In this document: one piece after another, positions 6,439-15,745 of the stretch
How the letters are laid out: every line of letters begins with the position of its first letter
Numbering within the stretch: the stretch's first letter is position 1
Assembly: GCA_023393895.1 (NCBI GenBank)
Contig: JAEXBT010000105.1
Coordinates: 1 to 22,352 of the forward strand
Source of the DNA: Pseudomonadota bacterium
Lineage (GTDB): Bacteria > Pseudomonadota > Gammaproteobacteria > Xanthomonadales > Xanthomonadaceae
Reading direction: 5' to 3'
DNA: 22,352 nt
Program-made: the position numbers and the translations under genes
Notes under the pieces: generated by a model
What the model was told of the DNA's origin: nothing
The model's database searches: none
Seen by the model: only the letters and a program-made list of their open reading frames with translations

Positions 6439-9423
6439 ATGCTGAAGGTGTCCCCTCTGGCAGCTGCGCTGCTGCTTGCCCTCGCTCCCCAATCGCCGGT
6501 GTTCGCACAGGCCGGCCCCTCCGCGACTGCGGTCGTGCTTGCCGACGACGTGGCATCCGAGACCGGCACCGTCACCGGCGTGGTGGCAGATGCAGGTCGC
6601 GGTGGCTTCCTGGGCGGCGCAGAGGTACGCATCGAGGATTCAAATGCGGTGGCGGTGACGGGTTCGGATGGCCGCTTCGCGCTGTATCGCGTGCCGGCCG
6701 GTCGCCACACCCTCGTCATCAGCTACGTGGGCCGTTCCGACCGCCAGGAGGAGGTCCAGGTCGTGACCGGACAGACTGCGCATGTGCGGGTCGAGTTTGG
6801 AGCGAGTGCCAGTTCCGGACTCACCCTTGATCAAGTCGTGGTGAAGGCCCAGCCGATCGCTGAATCGGAGTACGCGGCGCTTCAGGCACAGCGTTCGTCG
6901 ACTTCGCTCGTCAACGTCGTCGCAGCGGACTCGATCGGTCGTTTTCCTGACCAGAACGTCGCGGCCTCGCTCAGCCGACTTCCTGGCATCGCGGTGGAAC
7001 GCGACCAGGGGCAGGAGCGCTATGTCAACCTGCGCGGCGCCCCTGCGCGCTGGACGACCATCGCCTTCGACGGCGTCAACGTGATCAGCCCGGCCGGTCG
7101 CACCGCGCGACTGGACACGATTCCCTCGGCCATCGCCTCCCAGGTCGTTGCGCGTAAGGCGATCACCGCGGCAATGCCCTCGGAAACGCTGGCAGGCAAC
7201 ATCGACATCATCACCCGCAGCCCCTTCGACTATGACGGGTTCAAGGTGGCAGCCGATCTCGGCTTGGGTATCAACGACCTGGGTGGTGGGCGCCAGTACA
7301 ACTGGGGCGGCTTCATCTCCAACACGTTCGCGGACGGCCGTTGGGGTGCGATGCTTTCTGTGTCGAAGTATTCGCGCGACATGGTCACCGACAATTTCGA
7401 GTCCGACCCGGAAGTGGCCAGCGAGGATCGGGAGCCGGGCGGCGAAGAGCGCGTGTGGTTCGATGCGCACCAGAACAAGCTATACCGGCTGACGCGGGAG
7501 AATGAGTCGGTGAGCTGGCGGCTCGAGTTCCGCCCCTCGGCCGCGCACCGGTTCTTCCTGAGCACCATCCACACGCAATTCAGTGACCACGAGCTCCGCA
7601 ACGCGATGGAGTTCGACCTGGATGCCAACGCCGTGCGCACCAGCGACACGCGGCCGCAGGCGGAGGCGCAGCGCACCGGCTATGCCGACGTGCGTACCGG
7701 CAACACGCCATGGAAGGGCACCGTCTACGGCGTCGAGCTCGACAGCACGCTCAACATCAACAATACGGTCCAGAGCATCTTCACCAGTACGCTGGGGGGT
7801 GACCAGGACTTCGGTGGCTGGCGTGCCAGCTGGCGCCTCAACTACACCCAGGCCGAAAGCGAATCCGGGCCCTCGTTCAATTCCACCTGGGTGAGTCCGT
7901 CCGAGCGCACGCTCCGTCCGACCGTCGATTACGATTTCACCGATCGCAAGATGCACGGCGTGACGTTGTGGGAAACCGTGCGCAACGCGGATGGCACGTT
8001 CTCCAAGGGGCCGCTCAAGCGCTCCCTTGATTCGCACGACTACAACTTCGTTTCCCTGCGATCCAACCGCGGCGCGGCCGTCACCGATGCGCGCAGTGGC
8101 CGTCTGGACCTCTTCCGCGACGCGGAGCTCTGGGGCCGCCCCACGGAGTTCCAGTTCGGATTCCAGTACGACCGGCGCACCAAGGAAAACAACCAGTCCT
8201 CGATCGAGATCACGCCTGAAACGCTGGCCGCGCTCGGGATCGCCCCGCCGACGATGGCCGACTTCGCCTCGAACACGCCTTACAAGGGCGCGTTGCCGCT
8301 CGGTTACAGCTTCCGTTACCACGACGAAGGCAAGGCATGGGCGCTGCTTGATGGCCTCGTTGCCAAAGGTGCCAGTGTGGAGCGCGCATCGGTGCCGCGC
8401 GACGAGTGGTACGAAGTCTCCGAAACGATCCTGGCTGCCTACGCCATGGCCACGACCCGCTTCGACTGGGGCAACATCGTAGCCGGCGTGCGTGGCGAGC
8501 AGACGCGCAACCAGTCCTCGGCGCTCGCCGAGGTTGATGGCGCCCACCAGCGCCTGGACGTCAGCGATCGCAACACCGCCTTCTATCCCAGCGTACACGT
8601 GAACTGGGATCTGAACGACGAGATGAAGCTGCGCTTCTCTGCGAACACCGGTGCCGCGCGTCCGGATTACACCGACCTGCGTCCAAACCTGGCCGTCAAC
8701 GACGAAGAGCAGGAGATCGATGGCGGCAATCCCTATGCACAGCCCGAAAAGTCGACCGGTCTGGATGCCTATTTCGAGTGGTACATGAAGCCGCAGGGAT
8801 TCTTCTCCGCGGGCCTGTACTACAAGAAGCTGCGCGATGTGCTCTTCGACATGGAAGTCCCGCGATTCGGCCGCGACATCCTGGACACGCCGGGCTTCCC
8901 GCGTTCGCAGTACACCTATTTCACCCTCGGCAACGGCGGTGACGGCCATATCCGCGGCGTGGAGTTCGCTTATTCGCAGAAGTTCGGTGCGTTCACCGAA
9001 CGCCTGAATCTGCCCAGCTGGCTCGGTGACTTCGGGTTCAACGCCAACCTGACGCTCAACGATACCGAGGCCACGACGCCCGACGGGCGCAAGGTCGGCT
9101 TGCCGGGGGCCTCCGACCTGATCTACAACACGTCGCTGTACTACGAGGCGTACGGCCTCTCGGCGCGGCTGAGCTGGCAGTACCGCAGCGAGTGGATCGA
9201 CTCGATCGGCGATGGTGATGTCCTGGGCGATGCCTACTGGGATGCGGTAGGTCGCCTCGACTTCTCCCTGCGCTATGCATTCAACGACAACGTCGAGATG
9301 TATCTGGACGCCAACAACCTGCTGAACGCGCCAGGCATCCGCTATCAGGGCGATCGACAGCGCACCACGGAGTACGAGCGGTTCGGTCGACGCTACATGA
9401 TCGGCCTCCGGCTGAACTTCTAG
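6439..9423 (+). CDS. TonB-dependent outer-membrane receptor (Xanthomonas/Caulobacter type)
   Basis: This 994-aa receptor has a signal peptide (cleavage near VFA-QA, residue 23), a carboxypeptidase-regulatory-like domain at about 43-120 (TGVVADAGRGGFLGGAEVRI, ending in the VPAGRHTL turn), a possible TonB box near LDQVVVKA (130-137), a plug domain with SIGRFPDQNVAASLSRLPGI and YVNLRG, and a long beta-barrel ending in the terminal Phe (YMIGLRLNF) needed for barrel assembly. The SIGRFPDQN and LRG signature places it in the TIGR01782 group, which imports oligosaccharides and other organic substrates. ATG 6439 has GAGG 8 nt upstream. It follows the PHP lipoprotein in what looks like an operon, so it may import that enzyme's product or its substrate. 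No siderophore-specific feature is visible. Confidence 0.93.
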   Translation: MLKVSPLAAALLLALAPQSPVFAQAGPSATAVVLADDVASETGTVTGVVADAGRGGFLGGAEVRIEDSNAVAVTGSDGRFALYRVPAGRHTLVISYVGRSDRQEEVQVVTGQTAHVRVEFGASASSGLTLDQVVVKAQPIAESEYAALQAQRSSTSLVNVVAADSIGRFPDQNVAASLSRLPGIAVERDQGQERYVNLRGAPARWTTIAFDGVNVISPAGRTARLDTIPSAIASQVVARKAITAAMPSETLAGNIDIITRSPFDYDGFKVAADLGLGINDLGGGRQYNWGGFISNTFADGRWGAMLSVSKYSRDMVTDNFESDPEVASEDREPGGEERVWFDAHQNKLYRLTRENESVSWRLEFRPSAAHRFFLSTIHTQFSDHELRNAMEFDLDANAVRTSDTRPQAEAQRTGYADVRTGNTPWKGTVYGVELDSTLNINNTVQSIFTSTLGGDQDFGGWRASWRLNYTQAESESGPSFNSTWVSPSERTLRPTVDYDFTDRKMHGVTLWETVRNADGTFSKGPLKRSLDSHDYNFVSLRSNRGAAVTDARSGRLDLFRDAELWGRPTEFQFGFQYDRRTKENNQSSIEITPETLAALGIAPPTMADFASNTPYKGALPLGYSFRYHDEGKAWALLDGLVAKGASVERASVPRDEWYEVSETILAAYAMATTRFDWGNIVAGVRGEQTRNQSSALAEVDGAHQRLDVSDRNTAFYPSVHVNWDLNDEMKLRFSANTGAARPDYTDLRPNLAVNDEEQEIDGGNPYAQPEKSTGLDAYFEWYMKPQGFFSAGLYYKKLRDVLFDMEVPRFGRDILDTPGFPRSQYTYFTLGNGGDGHIRGVEFAYSQKFGAFTERLNLPSWLGDFGFNANLTLNDTEATTPDGRKVGLPGASDLIYNTSLYYEAYGLSARLSWQYRSEWIDSIGDGDVLGDAYWDAVGRLDFSLRYAFNDNVEMYLDANNLLNAPGIRYQGDRQRTTEYERFGRRYMIGLRLNF

Positions 9424-9431
9424 CGCGTCGA

Positions 9432-9460
9432 GCCCGCCGCCTGCCGGCAGGCCGGCGGGC
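9432..9460 (+). terminator. GC-rich hairpin after the TonB receptor gene
   Basis: GCCCGCCG pairs with CGGCGGGC around the self-complementary CCTGCCGGCAGG, with one bulged C, starting 8 nt after the stop. No T tract follows, so it may act as a weak terminator or as a 3' mRNA-stabilising stem. Confidence 0.55.
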
Positions 9461-9504
9461 GGTGGCAGGCGGTTGTGCATGACTGGCCACCTGGCATGCG
9501 TAAA

Positions 9505-9519
9505 GGCGCGTTTCGCGCC
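9505..9519. repeat. Hairpin upstream of ligD
   Basis: GGCGCG (9505-9510) and CGCGCC (9514-9519) pair perfectly around TTT. A second small palindrome, ACGAC-G-GTCGT, lies at 9546-9556. Both fall between the receptor gene and ligD, where the ligD promoter should be. Confidence 0.4.
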
Positions 9520-9582
9520 AGGTTCACCGCCGCACTGCAACGATCACGACGGTCGTAATTGCGTTGGAGCGGCCGCCGAACC

Positions 9583-12123
9583 ATGGCGCTGGACAGCTAC
9601 GAGCGGAAACGCCGCTTCGATGCCACGCCCGAGCCACGTGGCGGGCGCACGAAGGCAGGCCGTCGCCCGATTTTCGTGGTGCAACTGCATCATGCGAGCC
9701 ATCGCCACTACGACTTCCGCCTCCAGATTGGGAATGTGTTGAAGTCGTGGGCGGTGCCGAAGGGGCCCAGCCTGGACCCGAAGATCAAGCGCATGGCGGT
9801 GGAAGTCGAAGATCATCCGCTGGACTACGCGGCTTTCGAGGGAACGATCCCGCACGGGCAATATGGGGGCGGGCATGTCGCACTGTTCGATCGCGGCACG
9901 TGGACCAGCGAGGGCGATGTGGCCGCGCAGCTGGCGAAGGGGCATCTGCGGTTCGAGCTGCATGGCGAGAGGCTCAAGGGCGGTTGGCATCTGGTGCGTT
10001 CGGGCAAGCCGTCGCGGCAACCGCAATGGCTGCTGTTCAAGCAGGACGATGCATGGGCGGGCTCCGTCGAGGCTGATGACCTGTTGGACGGTGTGACCGA
10101 GGCTCCGGCTGAGGACAGAAAGCGCGCACGCCGGCCCGGTAGCGGGTCGGCAGCCAGGACGAAGAAGCCGTCTGTGTCGCGTGCCGGGAAGACATCCGCA
10201 TCACCGATCGACTGGCAGGCCGAGGCAGCAGCACTGGCGGGCGCGCGCCCGATGCCGCTGTCGGCGGCTCCGCCCGTGCCGCAACTTGCGAAGCTGGTGG
10301 CCGCGCCGCCCGTGGGCGATGACTGGCTGCATGAGCTGAAGTGGGATGGTTACCGTCTGCTGGCGATGGTCCGTGGCGGAAAGGTGAAACTGTGGTCACG
10401 CAACGGGCTGGACTGGAGTGAGCGGGTTCCGGAAGTGCGCGATGCGCTGGAGACGCTCGGACTGACCGATGCGCTCCTCGATGGCGAACTGGTCGCCGGA
10501 CGCGGCAGCCGCGAGGATTTCAACCTGCTGCAGGCGATCCTTTCGGGCGAACGCCAAGGGCAGTTGCGCTATGTGCTGTTCGATGTGATGCATCTGGCTG
10601 GCATCGACCTTTCGAACGTCACGCTGGGTGATCGCAAGGCACTGCTTGAACGGTTGCTGGCGCCAGTGCCTGCGCATCTTGCCTACAGCTCCCACGGCAT
10701 CGGCCATGCGCAGGCGGCGTTCGAGGCGGCGGTGGCCGAAGGGTTCGAGGGCATCGTCTCCAAGCGACTGGATGGCCGCTATCACGCTGGCCGAAGTGAC
10801 GACTGGCGCAAGTGCAAGGCACAGGCCAGCGCGGAGTACGCGGTGGTTGGCTACACCCCGCCGAAAGGCAGCCGCAGTGGCATCGGCGCGCTGCTGCTGG
10901 CGACGCCGGATGCAGTACACGGCTGGCGTTATGCAGGGCGCGTCGGTACCGGCTTCAGCGATGTCCAGCTCGAGTCGCTCGGTACGATGCTGCGTGGCAA
11001 AGGCAGCAAGCTGCCCAGCGTGCACGTGCCCGACAACGATACCGACCTGCGCCAGGCGCGATGGTTGCCCACGCCAGCCTTCGTGGTCGAGGTCAACACA
11101 CGCGGGACAGGGGGGCGAGGGCTGTTGCGGCAGGCCAGCTTCAGGTCCGTGCGCCCGGACAGGTCGGTCGCCTCCTTGCGCGAGCCGGCTGACGATGAGG
11201 GGGCCTCACCCATGAGCGACACGAAGTCTCCGCCGACGGCCGCGACGCGGCGCAAGGGCGGCAGTCGAAAGCCGCCGGAACTCAGCAGCCCGGACAAGCT
11301 GCTGTATCCGGAAGACAGGATCAGCAAGCGCGAACTTGCCGACTACTACCTCAAGGTGATGGACTGGCTGCTTCCGGAGATCACCGAGCGGCCACTGTCG
11401 CTGCTGCGATGCCCAAGTGGCATCGCCGCACAGTGCTTCTTCCAGAAGCACGCGACGCCGGGGATGGAGCTGGCAGGTCGTGTGGCCATCGAGGAATCCG
11501 ATGGCGACCAGGAGGACTACCTCTACGCGACCGACGCGGCCAGCGTCATGGAGCTCGTGCAGTTCAATACGCTCGAGTTCCACCCGTGGGGCACGCATGT
11601 CGATGACCTCGCACACTGCGACCGGCTGGTCCTCGATCTTGACCCGGACGCCGCGCTGCCCTGGAAGGAGCTGGTGGCCGCTGCCCGCCAGCTGCGCGGC
11701 TTTCTGCGCCAGGCGGGCCTGGAATCCTTCGTGCGCACCAGTGGCGGCAAGGGCCTGCACCTGGTGGTGCCACTGTCGCCGGCAGTTCCGTGGCCAAGCG
11801 CGCGTGCCTTCGCGCAGGCGGTGGCCGAGGCCGCGCGCGAGGCCGAACCGCTGCGCTACGTCGCCACCGCGAGCAAGCGGCAGCGCAAGGGCCGCATCTT
11901 CATCGATTGGCTGCGCAACGGCCGCGGAGCGACCAGCATCGCAAGCTTCTCCGCACGCGCGAGGGCCGGGGCGCCGGTGGCGATGCCACTGCGCTGGGAG
12001 GAGCTGGGCCGCGTGAAAAGCGGAGACGCATTCGACATCCGCAACACGCCGGCACGTCTCAAGCGGCTGAAATCGCATCCTTGGGCCGGCATCGACGACA
12101 TCCGGCAAACGCTGCCGGAATGA
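9583..12123 (+). CDS. ligD: Multifunctional DNA ligase D (PE-LIG-POL)
   Basis: LigD seals double-strand breaks in bacterial non-homologous end joining with Ku. The 846-aa protein has three domains in the Pseudomonas order. The 3'-phosphoesterase is at about 30-155, with H36, H42 and D44 (HHASHRHYDFRL), H78 and H91 (HGQYGGG). The ATP-dependent ligase is at about 230-530, with nucleotidyl lysine K253 (ELKWDGYR) and motif DGELVA. The primase-like polymerase is at about 565-840, with the DLD pair D685/D687 and SGGKGLHLVVPL. ATG 9583 gives the natural N-terminus; a TTG at 9559 is less likely. A basic Ala/Lys linker at 175-205 joins PE to LIG, and residues 540-565 form a second disordered linker that contains a possible internal start (listed separately). 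ku follows in the same direction after 66 nt. Confidence 0.96.
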   Translation: MALDSYERKRRFDATPEPRGGRTKAGRRPIFVVQLHHASHRHYDFRLQIGNVLKSWAVPKGPSLDPKIKRMAVEVEDHPLDYAAFEGTIPHGQYGGGHVALFDRGTWTSEGDVAAQLAKGHLRFELHGERLKGGWHLVRSGKPSRQPQWLLFKQDDAWAGSVEADDLLDGVTEAPAEDRKRARRPGSGSAARTKKPSVSRAGKTSASPIDWQAEAAALAGARPMPLSAAPPVPQLAKLVAAPPVGDDWLHELKWDGYRLLAMVRGGKVKLWSRNGLDWSERVPEVRDALETLGLTDALLDGELVAGRGSREDFNLLQAILSGERQGQLRYVLFDVMHLAGIDLSNVTLGDRKALLERLLAPVPAHLAYSSHGIGHAQAAFEAAVAEGFEGIVSKRLDGRYHAGRSDDWRKCKAQASAEYAVVGYTPPKGSRSGIGALLLATPDAVHGWRYAGRVGTGFSDVQLESLGTMLRGKGSKLPSVHVPDNDTDLRQARWLPTPAFVVEVNTRGTGGRGLLRQASFRSVRPDRSVASLREPADDEGASPMSDTKSPPTAATRRKGGSRKPPELSSPDKLLYPEDRISKRELADYYLKVMDWLLPEITERPLSLLRCPSGIAAQCFFQKHATPGMELAGRVAIEESDGDQEDYLYATDAASVMELVQFNTLEFHPWGTHVDDLAHCDRLVLDLDPDAALPWKELVAAARQLRGFLRQAGLESFVRTSGGKGLHLVVPLSPAVPWPSARAFAQAVAEAAREAEPLRYVATASKRQRKGRIFIDWLRNGRGATSIASFSARARAGAPVAMPLRWEELGRVKSGDAFDIRNTPARLKRLKSHPWAGIDDIRQTLPE
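11199..11214 (+). promoter_or_regulatory. Internal ribosome-binding site and start within ligD
   Basis: GAGGGGG is followed after 7-8 nt by ATG at 11212, in frame with ligD (residue 544). Translation from here would give a 303-aa protein beginning MSDTKSPP, with a short Lys/Arg-rich tail leading into the polymerase domain. The position matches the domain boundary exactly. It may be an active internal start or a relic of the fusion of two genes. Confidence 0.4.
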
Positions 12124-12189
12124 CGTCCTGCACGGCGCGACGACATCGTCCGGCGCACGCTGGACTGCCCGACACACCGAGATGCAGCC

Positions 12190-13056
12190 ATGGCACGCCC
12201 GATATGGACCGGAAACCTGAGCTTCGGCTTGCTGAACGTGCCAGTGTCATTGATGCCGGGTACGCGCAGCACAGACCTGTCCTTCCGCATGCTTGATGCG
12301 CGCGACAAGAAGCCCATCCGCTTCGAACGTGTCAACGCCGAGACCGGCGAGGAAGTGCCGTGGAAGGACATCGTCAAGGCATTCGAATACGACAAGGGCA
12401 GCTATGTGGTGATCGACAAGGAGGACATCGCCTCGGCCGCGCCTGACACCCACGAATCGGTGGAGATCGAGACGTTCGTGGACGAGGACGCCATCGACAT
12501 CCGCTATTTCGAAAAGCCCTACGTGCTGGTACCCGGCAAGAAGGCGGAGAAGGGCTACGTGCTGCTGCGCGAGACGCTGGTCAAGGCGAAGAAGATCGGC
12601 GTGGCTCGGGTGGTGATCCGTACCCGCGAGTACCTGTCGGCGGTGATGCCGCTAGGCGATGCACTGGTGCTGGTGATGATGCGCTATCCGCAGGAACTGG
12701 TGGATCCGGCCGACTACAAGTTGCCGGAGGGCAAGTCCGGCGATTACCGGGTCACAGCCAAGGAAATCACGATGGCCACGCAGTTGGTGGAATCGATGGC
12801 GACCCAGTGGAACCCGGATGAGTACCACGACGAGTTCCGCGCCCGCCTGTCGGAAATCATCAGCAAGCGCATCAAGCAGAAGGGCAAGACCACCAAGGTG
12901 CTGGCCGACGCGGCCGAGCCCGACGATGGCGCCACGACCAACGTGGTGGATTTCGTGGCATTGCTGCAGAAGAGTCTGGGCGAGAAGGGCGGAAAGCAGC
13001 CGGCGAAGAAGGTGGCCACCAAGAAAGCTGCAACGAAAGCGAGAAAGACCGGCTGA
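12190..13056 (+). CDS. ku: Ku, NHEJ DNA-end-binding protein
   Basis: Ku forms a homodimeric ring on broken DNA ends and recruits LigD. The 288-aa protein opens with the family signature MARPIWTGNLSFGLLNVPV, contains the Ku core at about 8-190 (including DKGSYVVIDKEDI and FEKPYVLVPGKKAEKGYVLLRE), a LigD-interaction region at about 195-255, and a basic tail (KQPAKKVATKKAATKARK) typical of Ku proteins that can thread along DNA. ATG 12190 has only a weak purine stretch upstream. The gene follows ligD by 66 nt, so the two are probably co-transcribed. Length is normal for bacterial Ku. Confidence 0.96.
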   Translation: MARPIWTGNLSFGLLNVPVSLMPGTRSTDLSFRMLDARDKKPIRFERVNAETGEEVPWKDIVKAFEYDKGSYVVIDKEDIASAAPDTHESVEIETFVDEDAIDIRYFEKPYVLVPGKKAEKGYVLLRETLVKAKKIGVARVVIRTREYLSAVMPLGDALVLVMMRYPQELVDPADYKLPEGKSGDYRVTAKEITMATQLVESMATQWNPDEYHDEFRARLSEIISKRIKQKGKTTKVLADAAEPDDGATTNVVDFVALLQKSLGEKGGKQPAKKVATKKAATKARKTG

Positions 13057-13080
13057 TCGTTGCGCCCAGCTCGAATGGAT

Positions 13081-13103
13081 GCGGTGCCGGCCAGCAGCAC
13101 CGC
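13081..13103. terminator. Candidate bidirectional terminator between ku and the TerC gene
   Basis: GCGGTGC (13081-13087) and GCACCGC (13097-13103) form a perfect 7-bp stem with a 9-nt loop in the 76-bp gap between two converging genes. No T tract is present on either strand, so function rests on position and stem strength. Confidence 0.45.
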
Positions 13104-13132
13104 AGTGTCCGCGGGCCAACGAGCGAAGAGGC

Positions 13133-14680
13133 TCAGATGGCGGCGCGCGGCCTCAGCAGCGCCTTGCCCACGCGCCGTCGCTCGAGCGATGCCACTTCCA
13201 GCGTCCAGCCCCCAGCCTCGATGACGTCACCCTCAACTGGAAGTCGACCAAGCAGGTGGAGGAACAGGCCTGACAGCGACACGTAGGTGGATGCGCGCGG
13301 GAGGTCGATGCCGGTGGCGCGCTGCAGGTCCTCCATCGACATCGAGGCATCCACCAGCCAGCCACCGTCATCCAGGCGCTCGGCGCCGTAATCGGCGTCG
13401 CGGGTGTCGACGAGGTCCCCGGCGATCGCGGCAAGCAGGTCGTTGGCGGTAACCAGTCCTTCAAGGCTCCCGTACTCGTCGACCACGATCGCCAGCGGAA
13501 TCGGGTGCTCGCGAATGCGCTCGAGCGCGGTCAGCGCGGTGGTGCCTTCGGGCAGGGTCAGCGGTTCGCGCAAGTGGTTGGCGAGATCGAGCGGCTGACC
13601 GGAGAGCACGCCGGCCAATACATCACGGCTCTGCACGACGCCCTGCAGGTTGTCCAGTTCGCCATCGCTGACCAAGAGGCGAGTGTGCGGGGAATTCATC
13701 AGGCGTTCGGTGACATGCTCGGTGCCGCGCGAGGCATCGATCCAGGCAATGTCCGAGCGCACGGTCATCACGCTGGCGACCGAACGCCCGGCGAGCGTCA
13801 ACACGCTGCGGATCATGTCGTGCTCTGCCGGCTGCAGGCGTTCCCCGCCATCGTCCTTGCCTGCGGTTGCGGCGGCATCGGCTCCCTCGTGGCCGGCCGC
13901 TTCGCGCGCGCCGAGCAGGTGGGTCAGCGCCTCGGCCGTGCGCTGGCGGAACGGCAGTTTGCGCACGTCCTTCTCGCGCTTGAAGCGGGAGAACTGGTTG
14001 AAGCTCTCGATCAGGATCGAGAACACGATCGCCGCATACAGATAGCCCTTCGGAATCTTGAAGCCCAGCCCCTCGGCCACCAGGCTGAAACCGATCATCA
14101 GCAGGAAGCCAAGGCAGAGCACCACGACCGTCGGATGCCGGTTGACGAAATTGGTCAGCGGCTTGCTCGCAAGCAGCATGACTGCCATCGCGATGGTCAC
14201 CGCCGCGTACATCACGCCCAGTTCGTCGACCATGCCGACCGCGGTGATCACCGAATCCAGCGAGAACACGGCATCGAGGAGGACGATCTGGGTGACGACC
14301 ACGCCGAAGCTGGCGAATGCCTTGTTGGCGTTGCTCGCGTGCGAAGTGCCCTCGAGCCGCTCGTGCAGTTCCATCGTCGCCTTGAACAGTAGGAACAGGC
14401 CGCCACCGAGCAGGATCAGGTCGCGTCCGGAGAAGGGATGGTCGAAAACATGGAAGAGCGGCGTGGTCAGCCGCATGATCCATGACAATGCGGCCAGCAG
14501 GCCCAGACGCATCAACAGCGCGAGCGACAACCCGATGATGCGCGCCTTGTCCCGCTGATGCGGGGGCAACTTGTCGGCAAGGATGGCGATGAAAACGAGG
14601 TTGTCGATCCCGAGGATGATCTCGAGCACCACCAGCGTCGCGAGGCCCGCCCAGATGGTCGGATCAGATAGCCATTCCAT
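13133..14680 (-). CDS. TerC-family membrane protein with CBS and CorC domains (YoaE-like)
   Basis: The 515-aa inner-membrane protein has a TerC domain with about seven helices (residues 8-230), including the conserved GIDNLVF (D26/N27) and [10 protein letters not shown] (D136, D142) motifs, a polar linker (240-290), a CBS pair at about 300-420 ([11 protein letters not shown], then [21 protein letters not shown]), and a C-terminal CorC/HlyC domain at about 430-512. E. coli YoaE (518 aa) and YegH have this layout. TerC proteins are linked to metal-ion handling, notably manganese export and tellurite resistance; the substrate of this subtype is not settled. ATG 14680 starts [12 protein letters not shown], the usual opening, though the ribosome-binding site is weak. 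The 58-aa ORF and the hydrolase gene lie upstream in the same direction. Confidence 0.92.
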   Translation of the reverse strand: MEWLSDPTIWAGLATLVVLEIILGIDNLVFIAILADKLPPHQRDKARIIGLSLALLMRLGLLAALSWIMRLTTPLFHVFDHPFSGRDLILLGGGLFLLFKATMELHERLEGTSHASNANKAFASFGVVVTQIVLLDAVFSLDSVITAVGMVDELGVMYAAVTIAMAVMLLASKPLTNFVNRHPTVVVLCLGFLLMIGFSLVAEGLGFKIPKGYLYAAIVFSILIESFNQFSRFKREKDVRKLPFRQRTAEALTHLLGAREAAGHEGADAAATAGKDDGGERLQPAEHDMIRSVLTLAGRSVASVMTVRSDIAWIDASRGTEHVTERLMNSPHTRLLVSDGELDNLQGVVQSRDVLAGVLSGQPLDLANHLREPLTLPEGTTALTALERIREHPIPLAIVVDEYGSLEGLVTANDLLAAIAGDLVDTRDADYGAERLDDGGWLVDASMSMEDLQRATGIDLPRASTYVSLSGLFLHLLGRLPVEGDVIEAGGWTLEVASLERRRVGKALLRPRAAI

Positions 14681-14761
14681 GCGTGATTTCGAAGAGAGGG
14701 AAAACTGATACTAGCGCACGCCCCGTGCGCTGCACTTCATGCCGTCTTGAATGCGCAACGG

Positions 14762-14938
14762 TCAGCGGTCAGCCGGAGATGGGAACTGGGGACCGTGCGA
14801 CGGGGCGGAACCTTCTGCGGGGGCATCGCCAGGCGTCTTGGTTTCATCTTGGTCACGGCGCGGTTCGTCGCGCTTGGCGGGGAGTGGCGGGGCACCGATG
14901 CTGCCGGGCTCGGGCTGTCCGGAATCCTGCTTCTTCAT
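14762..14938 (-). CDS. 58-aa Pro/Asp-rich small protein, unknown function
   Basis: A short reading frame starts at ATG 14938 (minus strand), with GAGGAAAA ending 4 nt upstream, one of the clearest ribosome-binding sites in the window. It encodes MKKQDSGQPEPGSIGAPPL and ends in GPQFPSPADR. The protein is polar, rich in Pro, Asp, Glu, Gly and Ala, has no Cys, no membrane segment and no signal peptide, and is probably disordered. Third codon positions are mostly G or C, like the neighbours. It begins 43 nt after the isochorismatase-family stop and ends about 80 nt before the TerC gene, so all three may share a transcript. I do not recognise a family. Confidence 0.6.
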   Translation of the reverse strand: MKKQDSGQPEPGSIGAPPLPAKRDEPRRDQDETKTPGDAPAEGSAPSHGPQFPSPADR

Positions 14939-14981
14939 CACGTTTTCCTCGGCTCGTCACCTCAGCCTAGGACCGCGTACG

Positions 14982-15578
14982 TCAAAGGCGCGCGAGGGTG
15001 CGACCGCCCCGTTCGGCAGTCTCGGGGAAAAGCCCCTGCACCTTGGCGCTGGAAAGCGTGCTTGCCTGCGTGTTGTGCCGGAGTAGGGTCAGTGCGCCAC
15101 GCTTGCGGGTAGCGTCGATCGCGGCCGTGCAGTCACTGGGTACCCAGATCGGATATCCCATCATGTGCGCATCGAGGGCGGTTGCAAGCACGCACGAGTC
15201 GGTTGCGAGGCCGGTGATCACCACGGCGTCAGACTCCTGTTGCTCAAGCAGCGTGGGCAGCGCACTCTGGACGAACGCGGAGTGCTTGGGCTTGAGGACA
15301 TGGAAGTGCTGCTTCGCGGGCGCCAGCAGCCGGGCCAGGTGAGCGGAATCACCCCCGGCCTCGATGCATCCGGCCACCAGATCGTCGAAGCCGCCCTGCC
15401 ACTGCGTCCAGTTGTCGTTGATGTAGACCACCGGACGACCGCGCCTGTCGAAACGCTCGCGCAACGCCAGGATCCGCCGTGCGATGCCTCGCGCGTTCCG
15501 ACCCAGCGCTGTACCCTGCGGGAAGTCGAAGTGGTTCACCACGTCGATGATGAGGAGAGCGGGTTTGCGTGCCTTCAT
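14982..15578 (-). CDS. Isochorismatase-family cysteine hydrolase
   Basis: This 198-aa cytosolic hydrolase has a Rossmann-like fold and the family's triad: D12 (LLIIDVVNHFDFP), K98 (LKPKHSAF) and C129 (GLATDSCVLATALDAH), plus the usual cis-peptide region VVITGLATDS. Relatives cleave amides or imides such as nicotinamide, N-carbamoylsarcosine, ureidoacrylate and isochorismate; the motifs do not pick one. ATG 15578 is chosen because MKARKPALLIIDV is the normal start; a frame extending to 15740 adds 54 residues without family similarity. The ribosome-binding site is weak. It is divergent from the chromate transporter gene across 167 bp and upstream of the 58-aa ORF. Confidence 0.9.
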   Translation of the reverse strand: MKARKPALLIIDVVNHFDFPQGTALGRNARGIARRILALRERFDRRGRPVVYINDNWTQWQGGFDDLVAGCIEAGGDSAHLARLLAPAKQHFHVLKPKHSAFVQSALPTLLEQQESDAVVITGLATDSCVLATALDAHMMGYPIWVPSDCTAAIDATRKRGALTLLRHNTQASTLSSAKVQGLFPETAERGGRTLARL

Positions 15579-15745
15579 GTGGTGAGGCCCTGTGGCGCGT
15601 TCGGCTGTCGAAGTCGTCCCGAAGCCTCCGCCAGTTGGCGTGTGGTCACCGTCAACGGAGGCACACCGGCCTGATGCCTCGCGAACGGAATCGCGGGCAG
15701 AATCACGTGTTTCGGGACCACAGCCCGCGGGATTGCGCAACTGCG

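Noticed and set aside
7480..9540. A 686-aa frame antisense to the TonB receptor
   Set aside because: Long antisense frames are common in high-GC genes. It has no domain, and the opposite strand is clearly a TonB receptor.
15616..15718. GTCCCGAA (15616-15623) and TTCGGGAC (15711-15718) as a paired operator between the hydrolase and chrA genes
   Set aside because: The arms are 87 bp apart and only 8 bp long; in GC-rich DNA this is easily chance. Noted only because both lie in the divergent promoter region.
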